Source: Struthidea cinerea (Eukaryota; Chordata; Aves; Passeriformes; Corcoracidae). From it: 64,000 nucleotides of DNA. Shown piece after piece: positions 27,784 to 40,130 of the stretch. Below the pieces are notes generated by a model. The model ran no database searches. It saw only the letters and a list, made by a program, of their open reading frames with translations, and was not told the origin of the DNA. Every line of letters begins with the position of its first letter. Positions within the stretch are counted from its first letter, which is position 1. Where the stretch lies: positions 1,441,466-1,505,465 of the forward strand of contig VZTI01003146.1 of assembly GCA_013397865.1 (NCBI GenBank), read 5' to 3'. The translations under genes were made by a program, and so were the position numbers.

Positions 27784-28370
27784 TCACAGAATCACAGAAT
27801 GGGTCAGGTTGGAAGGGACCACCATGGGTCATCTGGTCCAACCTCCCTGCAGCATGTCTCTCTTGTACTGAAGAGCCCAGAACTGGACACCGCACTCCAG
27901 ATGTGCCTCACTAGGGTTGAACGGAGGGGCAGGATCATCTCCCTCGACCTGCTGGCAATGCCCTTCTTAATGCACCCCAGGACACTATTTTCCTCCTTGA
28001 ACCCCAGGGCACTGCTGGCTCAGGAACAGCTTGTTATCCAGCAGGACCCCCAGGCCCTTCTCCACAGAGCTGCTTCCCAGCAGGTCAGACCCCATCCTGT
28101 ACTAATGCAGGGGGTTATTCCTCCCCAGGTGCAGGGCCCTGCATTTATCTTTGTAGAATTTCAGACAGTTCCTCTCTGCCCATCTCTCCAACCTCTCAGG
28201 GTCCTTCTGAAGGGCTGCAGAGCCCTCTGGGATATTGGCCACTGCTCCTAGCTTGGTATCATCAGTGCATTTCATCCAAGTCATTGATGAACAAGTTAAA
28301 CAATACTGGGTGCAGTACTGAACATTGTGGGACAACACTAGTGACAGGCTACAACTAGACCCTGTGCTAC
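27784..28370 (-). mobile_element. CR1 LINE, 5'-truncated, minus strand, with decayed RT C-terminal region
   Basis: The plus strand starts with CACAGAATCACAGAATGGGT and GGTTGGAAGGGACCACC, the reverse complement of the avian CR1 3' end, so the element reads in sense on the minus strand. A minus-strand frame at 28102-28338 contains TDDTKLGAVANIPEG and later WAERNCLKF and HLGRNNPLH. These match the conserved C-terminal part of CR1 reverse transcriptase, where the catalytic motif is normally ADD followed by TKLGG. Here the first residue of that motif is Thr (about 28258-28266). The upstream edge, GACAACACTAGTGACAGGCT, is the reverse complement of the block coding for the VTG/LV part of RT. Full CR1 is about 4.5 kb, so only the last ~590 bp is present. 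It is dead because of truncation, and it sits with its 3' end against a possible MITE relic. Confidence 0.92.
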
Positions 28371-30104
28371 CGATTATGGCTGCCTGCTAACTCTGTTGTG
28401 GTTGTCAGAGGAAATGGAAAATCCCTTCTGTATTTGTGCAGCTTTGTCATAGCTTTTAGAAACACTTTGAGAAGTTGTCTCTGATTTACAAAGCCCTTCC
28501 AGCTGCGGGCTGTGGTTTCCCTTCCTAAGGCTGTTTTTGTTCATTACAGCAATTGAAAAAAAGCTGGGGCTTTTCTCCATTTAATCTCCAGATTGGAAAT
28601 CTGCCTATTCTGTCTGCACGTTACTTTTCCTTGATGCTCTTAAACCTCAGAAATTGCTTCTCTGCTACCCTAATAGAAGAAAAATATATTGACTCTCACA
28701 GCATGTGGCAATCCCAGAGGGTCACAGGTAAATGAACTTTTAATTGCCCTTCTGTTTGTGTATGCAGTTGGGGATTCAGGGACACGGGAAGATGCAAAGT
28801 ACTTGTCAAATAAGTGGTTAATTATTCAGCAATAGCAGAGATGAGCTAAACGAGGAGAAATTGATCTTGCAGGACATAACTGGAGCTGATTTTTCTAAGG
28901 GGAGCAAGCACCTGTTTGTGACCCTAAGTTATGCAGAGGTCCAGAGATCTAACTAGGGTAAGGCAGATGTCTCTGTAAGTCTTCCAGTATTTGGAGAGGG
29001 AGTAAAGCAGGGAGGCCCAGCTATGCTGTCATTTACCCTGGGCTTCCTCTTAGGACCCTTGCCTGTTCTGTATTGAGGAACACTGCTGCCAGTTTCCCCT
29101 ACGGCTAAGCAGCTGGGTAGGATTTCATGGCATATTCCCTTAGTTACAGAGTCTTCCTTCTTTACACAGTAGAAGGTGAGACACAGAGAGAGAGAGCAAG
29201 AGACCTGTGTACCTTCAATGGACTCTGCTTTATAACTGAACTGCATTATCCAAGCTTCCCAGATGGAATATGCAATTTCAGTGAGTTCACAACCAATGAT
29301 TTCTCTTTATTTGTCAGCTGTTCTCCTGCCATGCGATACTAAGAAGGTATGAAGGTTGCCGAGGTGTCGGCAGTCAAGGAAACAAATATGCTGATAAAAT
29401 GACCTATTAGGTTGCAGTAACAGAAACTGTCTAAATTCCTTGCTAACAAAACCTGGGCATGATAAATTACATCTCTGCATTTGAAAGCACCCCCAGTTCC
29501 CTAATAATAACCTCTCCAGATGAATCCATGCAGCACCGGCTGTTTCAGTTTATGGGATGCTCATGCCATGTCTGTTTGAAGAATTGATGACCCTCTATAG
29601 CTGTTTCAAAACCAATTTGTCCACACACTGTGAGATAAAGATTTTCACTTCTGTTGAGTGTTAACCCGGAGTGTGCTGAACTTCTGCAGCCCTCCCAGAA
29701 AATGAGAGCTGAGGAAGAAAGGGGTGTACAGCCCTGTCTGATGGGAGCAGAGTGGAGATATAGAAACATGAACTCTTTGGAAGTGCTGAGTACAGATTTT
29801 GATAATGTCTTTAAAAATCCCATATTAAAAGGAAATCATAAGTGTATATACAATTCTATAGGAAATGCTAATGGTTTAGAAGATCTGGAAATTCTGAGCC
29901 AGAGCACATTACTAGGACTATGGAGAACGTTACGTGTGCAAGGGAGTTCTCAACATACTATTACTAGAGCTTTCCAAAGGATAAAGGAAATCTTCTAATA
30001 CATGGAAACTTCTTTAGAAGGTTCTTATCCCTCTTAAGGTTGGCTTAAACAGAAGAGTCTAGGCTAAGGCATGCAGTTGTGCCTGTGACTTTTGGTTAAC
30101 AAAG
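28371..30104. other. Unique non-coding sequence between two CR1 elements
   Basis: No gene recognised. Frames of 60-114 codons occur on both strands without domain similarity. The frame at 29654-29998 (114 codons, plus) is the longest and I see no family for it. Confidence 0.55.
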
Positions 30105-31287
30105 AATTCAGAATGGGTGAGATTGGAAGTGGCCTCTGGAGATCATCTTGTCCAATGCTCTGGTTCAAGCAGAGCCACCTACATCAAGTTCCTCAGGACC
30201 ATCTCCAGATGACTTTCAAATATCTCCAATGGTGGAGACTCCAGAGTCTCCCTGGACAACCTGTGCCAGTGGTTGGTCATCCTCATAGCAAAAAAGTGTT
30301 TTTTGATGTTTAGAGCGAACCTCCTGTGTTTCAGTTTGTTCCCATTGTCCCTTGTCCTGTCACTGAACACCCCTGAAGAGTACTTGGCTCCATCTTCTTT
30401 GCACCCTTTTTTAGACGTTTATATACAATAGGAAGATCCCCCTCCAAGCCTTCTCTTCTGTGCTGTACAGTCCCAGCTCTCCCATCCTTTCCTCATATGA
30501 GTGGCGCTCCAGCCACTTCATTGTCTTAGCAGACTTCAGTGGACTCTCTCCAGTGTGTCCATGTCTCTCTTCTATTGGGGAGCCCAGAACTGGACCCAGC
30601 ACTCCAAATGTGGTCTCCCCAGTGCTGAGTAGAGGGGAAGGATCATCTAACTCAGCCTGCTGGCAACATTGCTCCTAATGCAGCCCAGGACATCACTGGC
30701 CTTCTTTGCTGCAAGGGCACACTGCTGGCATATGCTCAACTCAATGTCCAACAGGATCCCAGGTGCTTTTGTGTCATGCTGCTTTCCGGCAAGACCATCT
30801 TCAGCATCTACTGGTGCCTGGGTTTCCTTGTAGAATTTTATGAGATTTCTGTCAGCTCATTTCTCCAGTCTGTCAAGGTCCCTCTGGAAGGGAGCATGAC
30901 CCTCTGTAGTATCGGACCATAGTCCCAGTTTTGTCATTGACGAGTGTGCAGAGGGTACACTCTGCCTCATCATCCACATCATTAATGAAGATGTTAATCA
31001 GAATCGGATCCAGTATTGACCCCTGGGGTACACTGCCGGTTACTGGCCTCCACATAGACTTTGTGCCGGAGGATCACCACCCTTTGGGTCCAGCTGTTCA
31101 CACAGTTTTTAATCCAGCTCACTGTCTGCTCATCCAGCCCGTACTTTAACAACTTGTCTAGGAGGATCTTATGGGATTAGGCCTTTCTCGATAGCCTTGA
31201 AGTCCAGATAGACAATGCCCGCTGCTCTCCTCTCATCTACGAAGCCAGTTCTTTCATCATAGAAGTTTATCACGTTGGTCAGGCACC
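30105..31287 (-). mobile_element. CR1 LINE, 5'-truncated, minus strand, with broken RT
   Basis: The left edge, GAATTCAGAATGGGTGAGAT and then TGGAAGTGGCCTCTGGAGATCATC, is the reverse complement of a CR1 3' end. It is followed by the usual CR1 3'-UTR-like and coding blocks (for example the CCTTGTCCTGTCACTGAACA and CCAGCCACTTCATTGTC stretches). Two minus-strand frames give CR1 RT: 31169-31381 carries CLTNVINFYDERTGFVDERR and IVYLDFKA, and 30873-31055 carries VPQGSILDPILINIFINDVD. The frames are offset, so at least one frameshift separates them, and the catalytic ADD block appears degraded to VNDK. The recognisable homology ends at about 31287, at the residues CLTN. It is about 1.2 kb of a ~4.5-kb element and is inactive. 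It may be a different CR1 subfamily from the copy 2 kb to the left. Confidence 0.93.
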
Positions 31288-32734
31288 AGGTCAGGAACAT
31301 TTTGAACAGTGAACTAGAAATGACTAAAGTAGAACAGATTTGCAGAAAGCATCTGCTTAATACTTCCTGCAAGTCAGTCATTTATAGGTATCTAAGACTG
31401 CGCATTTAAATTAAGCAGTTTAAATTTTATCTTAAATGAAGCTGGAAGCAAATAACAATTCAAGATGTATGCCTGACTACTGCAGGCAACATCTTTACTT
31501 TTATGTTTAACAATCAGGGGAAGAAAAGAGCTGTTTAAGAAAAATCCCTGAATTTATGGTTTTCCTTATTAGCACAGATCTGAAAATTATGCCTTTCTGT
31601 GTGCTATTAAGTGCTGATTCTTAAGTGTTAGAGGTCTACATGAGGTCTGATTTAATTATTTAGTATTCCATAAAGGCCTAGTTTCAGCTCCTCCATAAGT
31701 CATTGGAAATGTTCCCTTGATCTCAGCGTGTAGGTCCCTCTGAGTGCTGCTCAGCCTCTGGAAGGAAGAATTACTGCCTGCTGTGCATCGCTGAAGCTCT
31801 CCCAGCTGCCCCTGGTGAGCTGCTGCAGCCTCTCCGAAAGAAGCAATTGGTCCAGTGAGGAAAACAGAGAAGACAGATCCATAGGAGAGGAATCTCTCCC
31901 ACCATTATGGCCATATTTTAAGTTGCCTTTTCACTGAGTAAATCTGTAGGCTGAAAGAACCTGCTTTTTTGGTAACATCTATTTTTCAACAATTTCAGTT
32001 ACCCCAGTCTCCTTTATCTATCAAACCCTTTAACCACCTGTCAGCAACATTTGAGAAGGACTGTGAATAACACTCAAGCTTCTGTTTATACTTCTCTATG
32101 ACCTTTTCCAGATCAAAGCCCTTCCCACATTGGGAGTATCTACTATGTCCCGACTCTGTAGGAGTTCAGATCAGCACTGTTTCCTCTGTATTCAAGGCCC
32201 TCCTACTGACTCTGAAAGATTGTGAGGGTTGAATGATATCTCCTCTAAGAAGAAAGAAGGGTAAAAACAGATGGGCTTCAAAGTTTAAAGGGCAACTCAA
32301 ATCTTCAAAGATCTTCCATATCTGGCTGACACCTTGCCTAGAACTGCAAGACAAACCAGTGGGACACAAACATGAGGGAGGAGACAATAGCAGATGACAA
32401 AGCTCATTTTATTCTCACGAAAGAAAACCCAAAGATGAAGACACTAACTATTTTAGACCTGTGTGCTTATGTTTGTATACATATTGGACTACCTGTGAAA
32501 ATGAATTGTAGAGCTATAGTCACAAATTTTTGAGTTTTTGAGATGAAAGGTTGAAGTTTTTTAGAACTGACAGCACATTGTTGTTTGGAGTTTCTGCAAA
32601 GTGAGTTGATAATATATGAGATACAGTAAGTTCTTCTGGTTTTGCATCTGTGATTTGGACACCAAAACATCAGACCAGAACCAAAAACTGCTTCAATACC
32701 TCTAAAAACTTAAGTAGTTGCTTAATATATCTAT
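31288..32734. other. Unique non-coding sequence, no gene recognised
   Basis: I see no gene or mobile element in this stretch. The part at 31.7-31.9 kb is slightly more GC-rich (CTGCTGTGCATCGCTGAAGC) but has no supported frame. Confidence 0.5.
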
Positions 32735-32850
32735 TCTGGAAAGCACTTAATCAAGCACTTCCATTTATGCACATTTAAGTCCTATTGATTTCAAAATGGA
32801 ATTTAAGCACACACCTAAATGCTTCACTGATTTTTGATATGGGGTAACAA
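32735..32850. repeat. Palindromic MITE-like relic (Chompy/Harbinger-like)
   Basis: The core reads GCACATTTAAGTCCTATTGA, then a TTTCAAAATGG centre, then AATTTAAGCACACACCTAAA and TGCTTCACTGA. The two halves are an imperfect inverted repeat around 32787. This is the pattern of the Chompy-type Harbinger MITEs of turtles and crocodilians (AAGCAC...TTAAGTCCCATTGACTTCAATGGGACTTAAGCAC...TGCTTTGCTGAATC). In birds such copies are old and diverged. The family assignment is from memory of the motif and is not computed. Confidence 0.45.
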
Positions 32851-32924
32851 AAGAATTGCATAGTGGAGCAGATTAAAGGTCCTTCTAATAAGGTGTCCAA
32901 TAACCATCAATGCCCAATAATGCA

Positions 32925-33360
32925 TTTTACTTTTTAGTGCTATACCATGAATAAATTTCTTCCTGACCTCAGCAGGTAACCATGCCCTGAAGCATGAGAA
33001 TTGATAGCCCTTGTAATTGTATTTAGCTGGTGTCCTTGCAGATGTTCTTTTTATTTATATAAATGCTGAACCACTTGAACATGGGGAGCGATCCTTCTCA
33101 ATATCTAGTCCAGTGAATATCATGGTTTAATTATACCTTTTGTAAACATCCCCTTTCATCCACTCACAATGTGTTGCTTTGTAATTTCATTCAATGGCCA
33201 CGGATTTTTTTTTTATTACCGAAAAGGCTCACTACTAGTGCTTTCTTGGCCTTCCTTTTATCGTTTATAATTCTCCATACCTTTATCGTAGCTGCCTTTA
33301 GTTCTCAAGTTATTACTTTCCTTTTTCTGAAGTGTCCTAAAGTGAACTACCTCGGAGTCA
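32925..33360 (-). mobile_element. Ancient CR1/L3-like LINE relic, minus strand
   Basis: The plus strand carries, in the right order, the conserved blocks of the old amniote L3/CR1 family in reverse complement: TTTCTTCCTGACCTCAGCAG, CCCTGAAGCATGAGAATTGA, ATATCATGGTTTAATTATAC, TGTAATTTCATTCAATGGCC, TAATTCTCCATACCTTTATC and TTTTTCTGAAGTGTCCTAAA. The last blocks correspond to the same region that in young avian CR1 (30.4-30.5 kb) reads TTCTCTTCTGTGCTGTACAG. Divergence is high, so this is an old insertion. No open RT frame remains. Confidence 0.6.
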
Positions 33361-34399
33361 CAGCTTTGGCGTAAACTCCAGCTCAGGAGCAATGCATGGA
33401 GACGGAAATAGCAGGCCTTCGTTGTCAATTATTCTTCACTGTGTTGTTGTGAGCAGGTGGCACAGAGTAATAAAAGGACACTGTTTCTTTCCTGTCTCAT
33501 TTTTTTTAAGTGTGGAGAATGACCACATTTTCTTTGCCTGAGGCTGATTTCTGATATTCTCTCATATGTGTTATTACACACGTAGGTTCACTGAAGTCAG
33601 CGGAGATCTTATTTCGTGGAAGCATCTAAAATTCTCTGTGAGAGGTTTTCTGGATCTGGACCCCTATGGGTTCATCATGTAATGAAGGTACAAAAAGACA
33701 GGAGGATGGGAAAGGAGAAGATCAGGTGATCAGATCCCACAGTAACTTTTGAAATGGCTAAAAGGCAACATGAGGCATTTCCAATACTTTACTCCCTTCC
33801 TTCAGTTTTTAGAACAGCGGATAATCTGTAAAATGAGACTGTTCTGTTTGATGCTAGTATCGTGATACCTGTGGGTCTTAGAGGAATGACTGGGGTACAG
33901 AAATACCAACAGTTGGAGAACTTGCTTTGAAAAGGCTCCTGTGCTTGAAGGAGCTGCTCACATGCAAAGAAAAGAGACAGGCTGATTCTGCTTGGGGAGG
34001 AGCAAGGTCAGAGCAGGGATTGCTAATGAAGTCTGGTCAAGGTCACTGGATGCAAGAAAAGCCTCTTCACACTCTTGGAGTGTTATCCAGGGAATGTGAT
34101 GAGCCCAAGAGAGGAATGGGCTGAGACACTGGGAGATAGATCTGGGGGAAAACAGCAGGACCCAGGCACAAAATAGAGGGGAAAGGAAAAGTGCAGATGC
34201 CAGTGGGGCTATCAGGTTACAGGTCAAGCCAGCAGGGAAGAAACTGATTCAGAAAAGAGAAATGAAAAGCATTTAAAAGGGGAAATAAGTGTCTTCTTTC
34301 TGCTATGTCCAATATGACCAAATTAAATAATCTTAAGCATTTCTAATCTTCCTTTCAATGGAAACTCTCCAAGGCTTCCCTGGCCTCTGTAGGCAATCA
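33361..34399. other. Unique non-coding sequence between two ancient LINE relics
   Basis: No gene recognised. The short stretch at 33585-33606, with the CACTGAAGTCAGCGGAGAT motif, is reminiscent of old MITE relics but is too short to call. The minus-strand frame of 89 codons at 33958-34227 shows no domain. Confidence 0.5.
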
Positions 34400-34985
34400 C
34401 TTTAGGCTCTGAAGCATGAGATATGATTACCCTTATAATTATCTTAGCTTGTATAGATACAAATGTTACTAATGGTCAAGAAATTATCCAGTGTGGGCTC
34501 TTTTTCTCCCTTCCTTTTAGAGCCTTTCCATTAGTGTCCTTACCTTCCTAGGACTGTGAATTTGTGAAGAGGAGTACATACTGCACAAGTCAGTCCACTC
34601 TTCGGATTTGTTCTAAATATACAGCCTTTTACAATCCCTGGCCAACAGCTTCCCTTGGGTTTCTAAAGGATTTGGAATAATGAAAGGTGAACTGGGAAAT
34701 GAACTATTGTTATGGGTGAATTTTATCAGATAGTTTTATGGAAATTGGTGGATTATTTGTATATACTATAATTGTTACATGATTCACAAAATACTTTTGA
34801 GCACTAAATGTACTGCTTATTAATTTACATTTTAAGAGTCCCCTTGTTCTTGCATTATGTGACAATATAAAAAGCACAGACTGATTAGTTTTCACTGTTT
34901 CTCGTACAATTATGAATACCTCAATCGAATCTCTCCTCACTGTTTTCTTCTTGTAGGCAGAATAGAGTAGGGTCCTTTAAATTTA
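34400..34985 (-). mobile_element. Second ancient CR1/L3-like LINE relic, minus strand, interrupted
   Basis: The same blocks as in the copy at 32.9-33.4 kb: CTGAAGCATGAGATATGATT near the left end, then after about 250 bp of unmatched sequence CACAAAATACTTTTGAGCAC, CTGCTTATTAATTTACATTT, CCCCTTGTTCTTGCATTATG, TTATGAATACCTCAATCGAA and TCTCTCCTCACTGTTTTCTT. Order and orientation are the same as in the first copy. The middle (about 34480-34740) does not align by eye, so the relic is either interrupted by an insertion or eroded there. Confidence 0.5.
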
Positions 34986-37900
34986 CAGGTTTTACTTTTG
35001 ACAAGTAGATAAGATTGCCTCATTATCTGAAATATTGCCCTGTATTTTCCTAAATTGTCACTGGCACTTTCAACATGCTGTTGAACTGCACAGGCTTGCT
35101 TTGCTACTCAGGGCACCCACTCTGGATTGGTGGCCACTTATACCTCTGCGGGGTAGTTACCACAATGCCACCTCACTCCTCACTTCACTCCATGGGTCTT
35201 TGGTACAACCAGATACACAGCCTTGGGCCTGATTTGGGAAACAGCCCAGCTGAAGCCAAAGGTTTCCTTTAAATGATTTTGAGGGATGATAAGCTTAAAT
35301 GAAAGAAGGCTTAAATGCACTGGAAGAAGGCCTAAATGAGTCCACAAAAATGGCCAGCAAGCTTTTAGTGAGCAGTTCTTTGGGGGAGGGACTGTCTTTT
35401 TGTCAGTGCTCCCATGGCTGGGGTGTAGCTAGTGCTGCTGCTACCACCACAAATACCATGCTCTGAGAGTAGCAGGATTAGTAAAGCCCGCCTTAACACG
35501 GCTGCTCCCATACAATCCCCCAACTTCATGTCCTCCCAATATAATGTCATTGCTTACAGGACTTTTCATAGCCTGCCCACTCCCTTGGCTGCATCATGGG
35601 ACTTGCATCATCCTCCCATGCCCCTAATTCAGGAATGAAGATTGTTGTGCAACAGACCTGCATGGGCAGGCTGAGAAAAGCAGGTAACCACAGAGATCAC
35701 TCTGAAACCTTTCCTTCTATAATGACACTGATTTGGATCTCTTTCCTCTATCCAGATCCAATTCTTACAAGGCACAGGTGTTTCAAATCTCTGAAACCTC
35801 CTCGAAGTCTGGTTGAAAATAGGCAATGACTTTAGGAGGTGGGAAAGCAGCAGGCAGAAGAACAATTTCATAAGGTTTGTTTCCTCAGGAAACTAGGGAA
35901 ATAAATGAAGAGTCAAAAGTCAAGCTACAGGTATCTGTGATAATAGGAGGAAGACTAATATATATATTTTTTCTCCATAGTAGCACTCATTGTAAGACCC
36001 TTGGTTTTGGCTTCTCAGATGGCTAGAAGTATTTCATAAATCTGTGTATCATCAGAACAGGTAGTTATCCTGGCAACTCTTGGATTTCTGCTTGCTATTT
36101 CCATGCTATTTCCTTCTTCCTGTAGCAAGGAAGTTAAGTTCTGGAGAGGGGAAATAAACAGGGCATGTATGCCCAGCAGGGAGGAAGGATCAATGGTCTT
36201 TCACACACATGTGATTTACAATGCAGGTCATGAATGCCACTTGCTGGATCAACAATCTTTACTTCTCAGCAGAGGCTTATTCCCTTTGGTCCATCAGACC
36301 CTCTTGGCTGGTAATGAGAAAATATTATTCCTGGCATAATACAGCAGATTTCTGCTGAGGAAACTCCACCATTGGGTTAGAGAAAGTGCTACAGGTGAGA
36401 ACAGGCCCAGATGGGGAACCAGATGAGCTATCCAGCTGAGCAGATGGAGACCCTGCTTTTGGCCCCTTCTGTTTTTAGCTTTGTCCTGGTTTCAGCCACC
36501 TCTGCAAACACCTGTGTGGACAGAGAAGGTCAGTTTCCACCATGACACTCATTAAAGCTGAGACTCCAACTGTAGCAAATAAGCTGTGAAGGACTAAAGC
36601 TACAGCATAGGCCACCTGCGCCTGTTAAATAGATCTTGCTGCTTTCCTCCTCCCTTCTGCTAACCCTTTCAGAAGACAGGCTCTGTGTGTGTGTAGATGT
36701 ATAAGAGAGATGGACACCTTGAACTGGACTCTTCCCTGCTGCTGACACCACACTTCTACCTCAGCAAGATGCTGCCCTGGCAGGAGCTGCCAGCCTTCCA
36801 GCAAAGCATCATCCGTCAGGTGGAGCATTAAGCTGCTCTCTATGGAAGCAAAGCCTCTTAAAATACAATCCATCTGAGGGATATAGGGGGAGATGCATTG
36901 ACCAGTCTCAACATTAAGAACACAAGCAGACTTCCTGTGCTCAGCATTTCCATCTGAAAACAAGCTTGGTAAATGATTCCTTTGCATGCTCCTTACCTTG
37001 CCTCCACAGGCCTCCCAGGCTGGTGTGTTTACTGTAACTCCTCGCTGCATCCTTAGTCAGTTTTTCCACTTGTTATAAAAGAAATAAAAGTTTACCAAAC
37101 AGACAAATAATTCTGATTAACTATAAATGGCTGGATCCCAGGGGTGTCCCTATGGTGCAATTATCCGCTCCCTCTTTGCTGTATCAGAAGAGCATCTCCT
37201 TAAAATTTCTGTCAGATGATGCTGCTGCAGTAATTCAGTGCTCTGCAGGCAAAAACCACGGCTCTGCCTCACCCACCTCCATGCAGCCTATTGTAGTGAT
37301 CCACCCGAAAGCCAGGATCTTAGGGCAAAGCATTATAAGCTATTTCACCACATTGTTTGGTGAACAAACCAGCAACCCCTACACTGGGTTAAACTTAGAA
37401 ACACCTCCCTGAAGCTGTTGAGTCTCATAAAGCCCAGGATATGTACTTACAGCCACAGTAGCTATGTTTCAGCACTTGAATTTTTAATGATGCTGCTCTG
37501 CTGGAGTGATGCTGCTTACAGCTCACACTGTGCCCCTGGTCAGCAATTCTCCTGCAAGCCAAAGGGTTTATGAGCACGAGGTAACCACAACCTGGCCTCC
37601 TAGTCTCCATTTCCCTATCTCCAGTCCCCATCCCCTCTATCAAGAGCCTGACTGTCTTTTTCACCACACAAAGGCAGCTGTGCTGGCTCTTCCATCCCAT
37701 CTTATTCACCACTAACAAATCTTCAGGAGAAAGTTGTTACTGATGTCTTTGCTATAGCAAAAGCTTCATTTGAGTAACAACTTCTCTTCCTGCATGCTCA
37801 GATCCTTCTTTTTCTCTTCTTATCATTCATAGGAGGGCATTTCTAAAGGAAATTAATGTCAGGAACCTTCTCCACCCCCTCCTCAGACCAGGATGTTCAG

Positions 37901-38686
37901 CCCAGCCCGTATCCTTGGGTTACAGGATACTCAAGAATTATACTCCCCCACAACCTCTTATTGATTTCCTTCCTTTATAAGGACACATATTCAAATACTC
38001 ACCAGAAAAAGAGAACTCTCTGTTGGGGAAGCCAGGAGCAATTGGAGTTTCAGTTTCTGCTTCAGTGAGTTTTTACACAAAGCTCGGGTGAGAAAGAGAA
38101 AAAACAAAATACAGTATAAGCCTTAAAAGCATGAAAACAGCTCATATATAGGAACAATCATTAGTCCTTACGCTCAACCATATAAATGTGCATGCTGTCT
38201 CTGTCACAAACCCCCAGAAACAGTTTCAGTAAAAATGGTCACAGAACCAAAATTCAGCACTTGACTTCTTCCATTCTCCCAACGAAAATGTGTGGAGTTG
38301 CCTGGGGCCTTTAGATAAAACCCTCCATTAAAAGGTTTTATGCAAATTCAGGAGCAGAGATTCTCTTCCTTCCCCCAAAATGCTTATTGAAGCTTTTAAT
38401 TTGAGGAAATTTTAATCTTTAAATTTATTTTGTTCTTAATGCATGTTTCGTACATTTTAGTAAAAATCCTTTGGTCTAACTATTCAGAAAAGTAGGCTGT
38501 GTTTCTTCTTAAAAATCCCACGGACCCCAAATTAACTCTGGAGTGTTGTAGGAGGTTAAATTTAATACCATCCCTCTGACTTTCTTCGATTGGCAATGCA
38601 GCTATTTCTCCTGTACATTTTCCTTCTTTACAATGTCATTATTATTTGTTTTTCTGAAACGTGGGAGGATCTATCCATCCTACCTA
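34986..38686. other. Unique non-coding sequence, no gene recognised
   Basis: No supported gene. A pair of imperfect ~20-bp tandem units (AAGAAGGCTTAAATGCACTGG and AAGAAGGCCTAAATGAG-type) lies at about 35303-35345. Frames of up to 141 codons (36625-37050, minus) overlap frames on the other strand and carry no recognisable domain. Confidence 0.5.
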
Positions 38687-38762
38687 ATTCTGAACCAGGA
38701 CTCTGCTGCGCTAAGTGTTGTACAAACACAAAAGAAAACTGTGGCTCTTTCCCTGAGCATGC
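38687..38762 (-). repeat. L2/MIR-type 3' tail relic, minus strand
   Basis: GAACCAGGACTCTGCTGCGC, then TAAGTGTTGTACAAACACAA, then a TGGCTCTTTCCCTGAGC-like block. This follows the reverse complement of the old amniote L2-like tail (GGCAGGGACTGTC...GTGTTTGTACAGCGCCTAGCAC...GGGTCCTGATC). It is the opposite orientation to the copy at 47.3 kb. The two windows do not cover exactly the same part of the consensus. Confidence 0.5.
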
Positions 38763-40130
38763 AGGGTTGTGAGACAATGATGAGGAGCTCAGTAACCACG
38801 GCCAGAGCACATGCAGCAGCTGCTGGGCCAGACTCAAGGATTTTGGGGGGTGTCAACAGCTCTGATGGCCTTAATGTGACTTTGGAGGAAAATAATGAAA
38901 AGGTAATTATGGCTTTTAATGGGAACCATTTGAAAGGTGAAGGTGCCATGCAGCGTAAAAAGTGCAAAGGTGTTTATCAGAAATTGTAACCTAAGCAGAA
39001 AAAGCCCAGTGTCACTGAAATAGCAGAGACTGTTACCATGCTGCTCATTTTGCTTTAACTCTGCTACTGCTGAAGGAAATGTTGTTCCTCTGATTAGCTC
39101 AGGCATGTTGTAATTATTTCAAGAGTCACCATGAGGATGTAACATCAGCATGTTATGAATCTGACACATTATCCGAACCAGTATGGATAAGATAAATCTC
39201 AATATCTAGAGGTCAAAATCACTACTGGTAGCAATAGCTGAAGGTTTCTTTTCATCAGACAGTCAGCACAGGCTCAGCAAAATCCCAGTTAAACCCTTGG
39301 ATTACACAGATGATGTGTAACTAGGAAGTGTAGTCGTGCTCTAGGTAATTTTCATGCAAGTGTGTATAATTCTGAAGATATTAGCTCTCTGGGCACCCAG
39401 TGCCCCAACATGTACACTGCTTTCCTTGCTGATAAGCTGAGAAGCTACTCTGATACTGCAAACAGCAGAGAGAACGGCTGTATTTATATCCTGCTGGAGT
39501 AGTACTTCAGAGGTTGTGGTAATGCCTGCAAAATTTGCAGGTCAGCATTTTACAGTAATGACTAGATGAAAACTGTAAACCACTTCCCACACTCAAATTA
39601 TGAGATCTGCCCTCCACAAGAGTTAATAGTCAGTTTTGTTAAAAAACAAAACGAAGAAAAGAAAAACAAAGAAAAATAAAACTACAAGAGTTTTTCACTT
39701 CACAGCTGCATTAGTGCAATCCACTGATGCTTTCCAAAATTTGAAAAGGATGATAAGGTTCAAGGGAGAAGATTGAAACAAACATCTGCTGGGAGATAGC
39801 AGCAAGCCTTGATTAGAGAGAACATGAGGAATGAACAGCAAAACAATTACACAATGGGTAAAACCAATCCTGACCTTTTTGAAATAGAGACTATGGTAAT
39901 TTATATGATCATGTACAGAAATGCCACTAGACAACCTGTGCTGGACATTGCTCTACAACAACAGACTTATGAGATCCTTTGCTCTTCTTCTACACTTGTG
40001 CTCCTGGCAATGGATACTCCCTATGCTGGAGAAGCAGCTGACAATGGAATGTCCTCGCTGATGCTTAGAAGACACTCAGAATGTTAGTGCTTCCAACTGG
40101 TCCCAACAGGATGTTCCAAAGCTAGACTAT
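38763..40130. other. Unique non-coding sequence, A-rich patch at 39640-39682
   Basis: No gene recognised. A short A-rich, T-poor patch at 39640-39682 (AAAACAAAACGAAGAAAAG-like) is low complexity. Confidence 0.5.

Noticed and set aside
36625..37050. 141-codon minus-strand frame
   Set aside because: Overlaps other frames, has no recognisable family, and its amino-acid make-up looks random.
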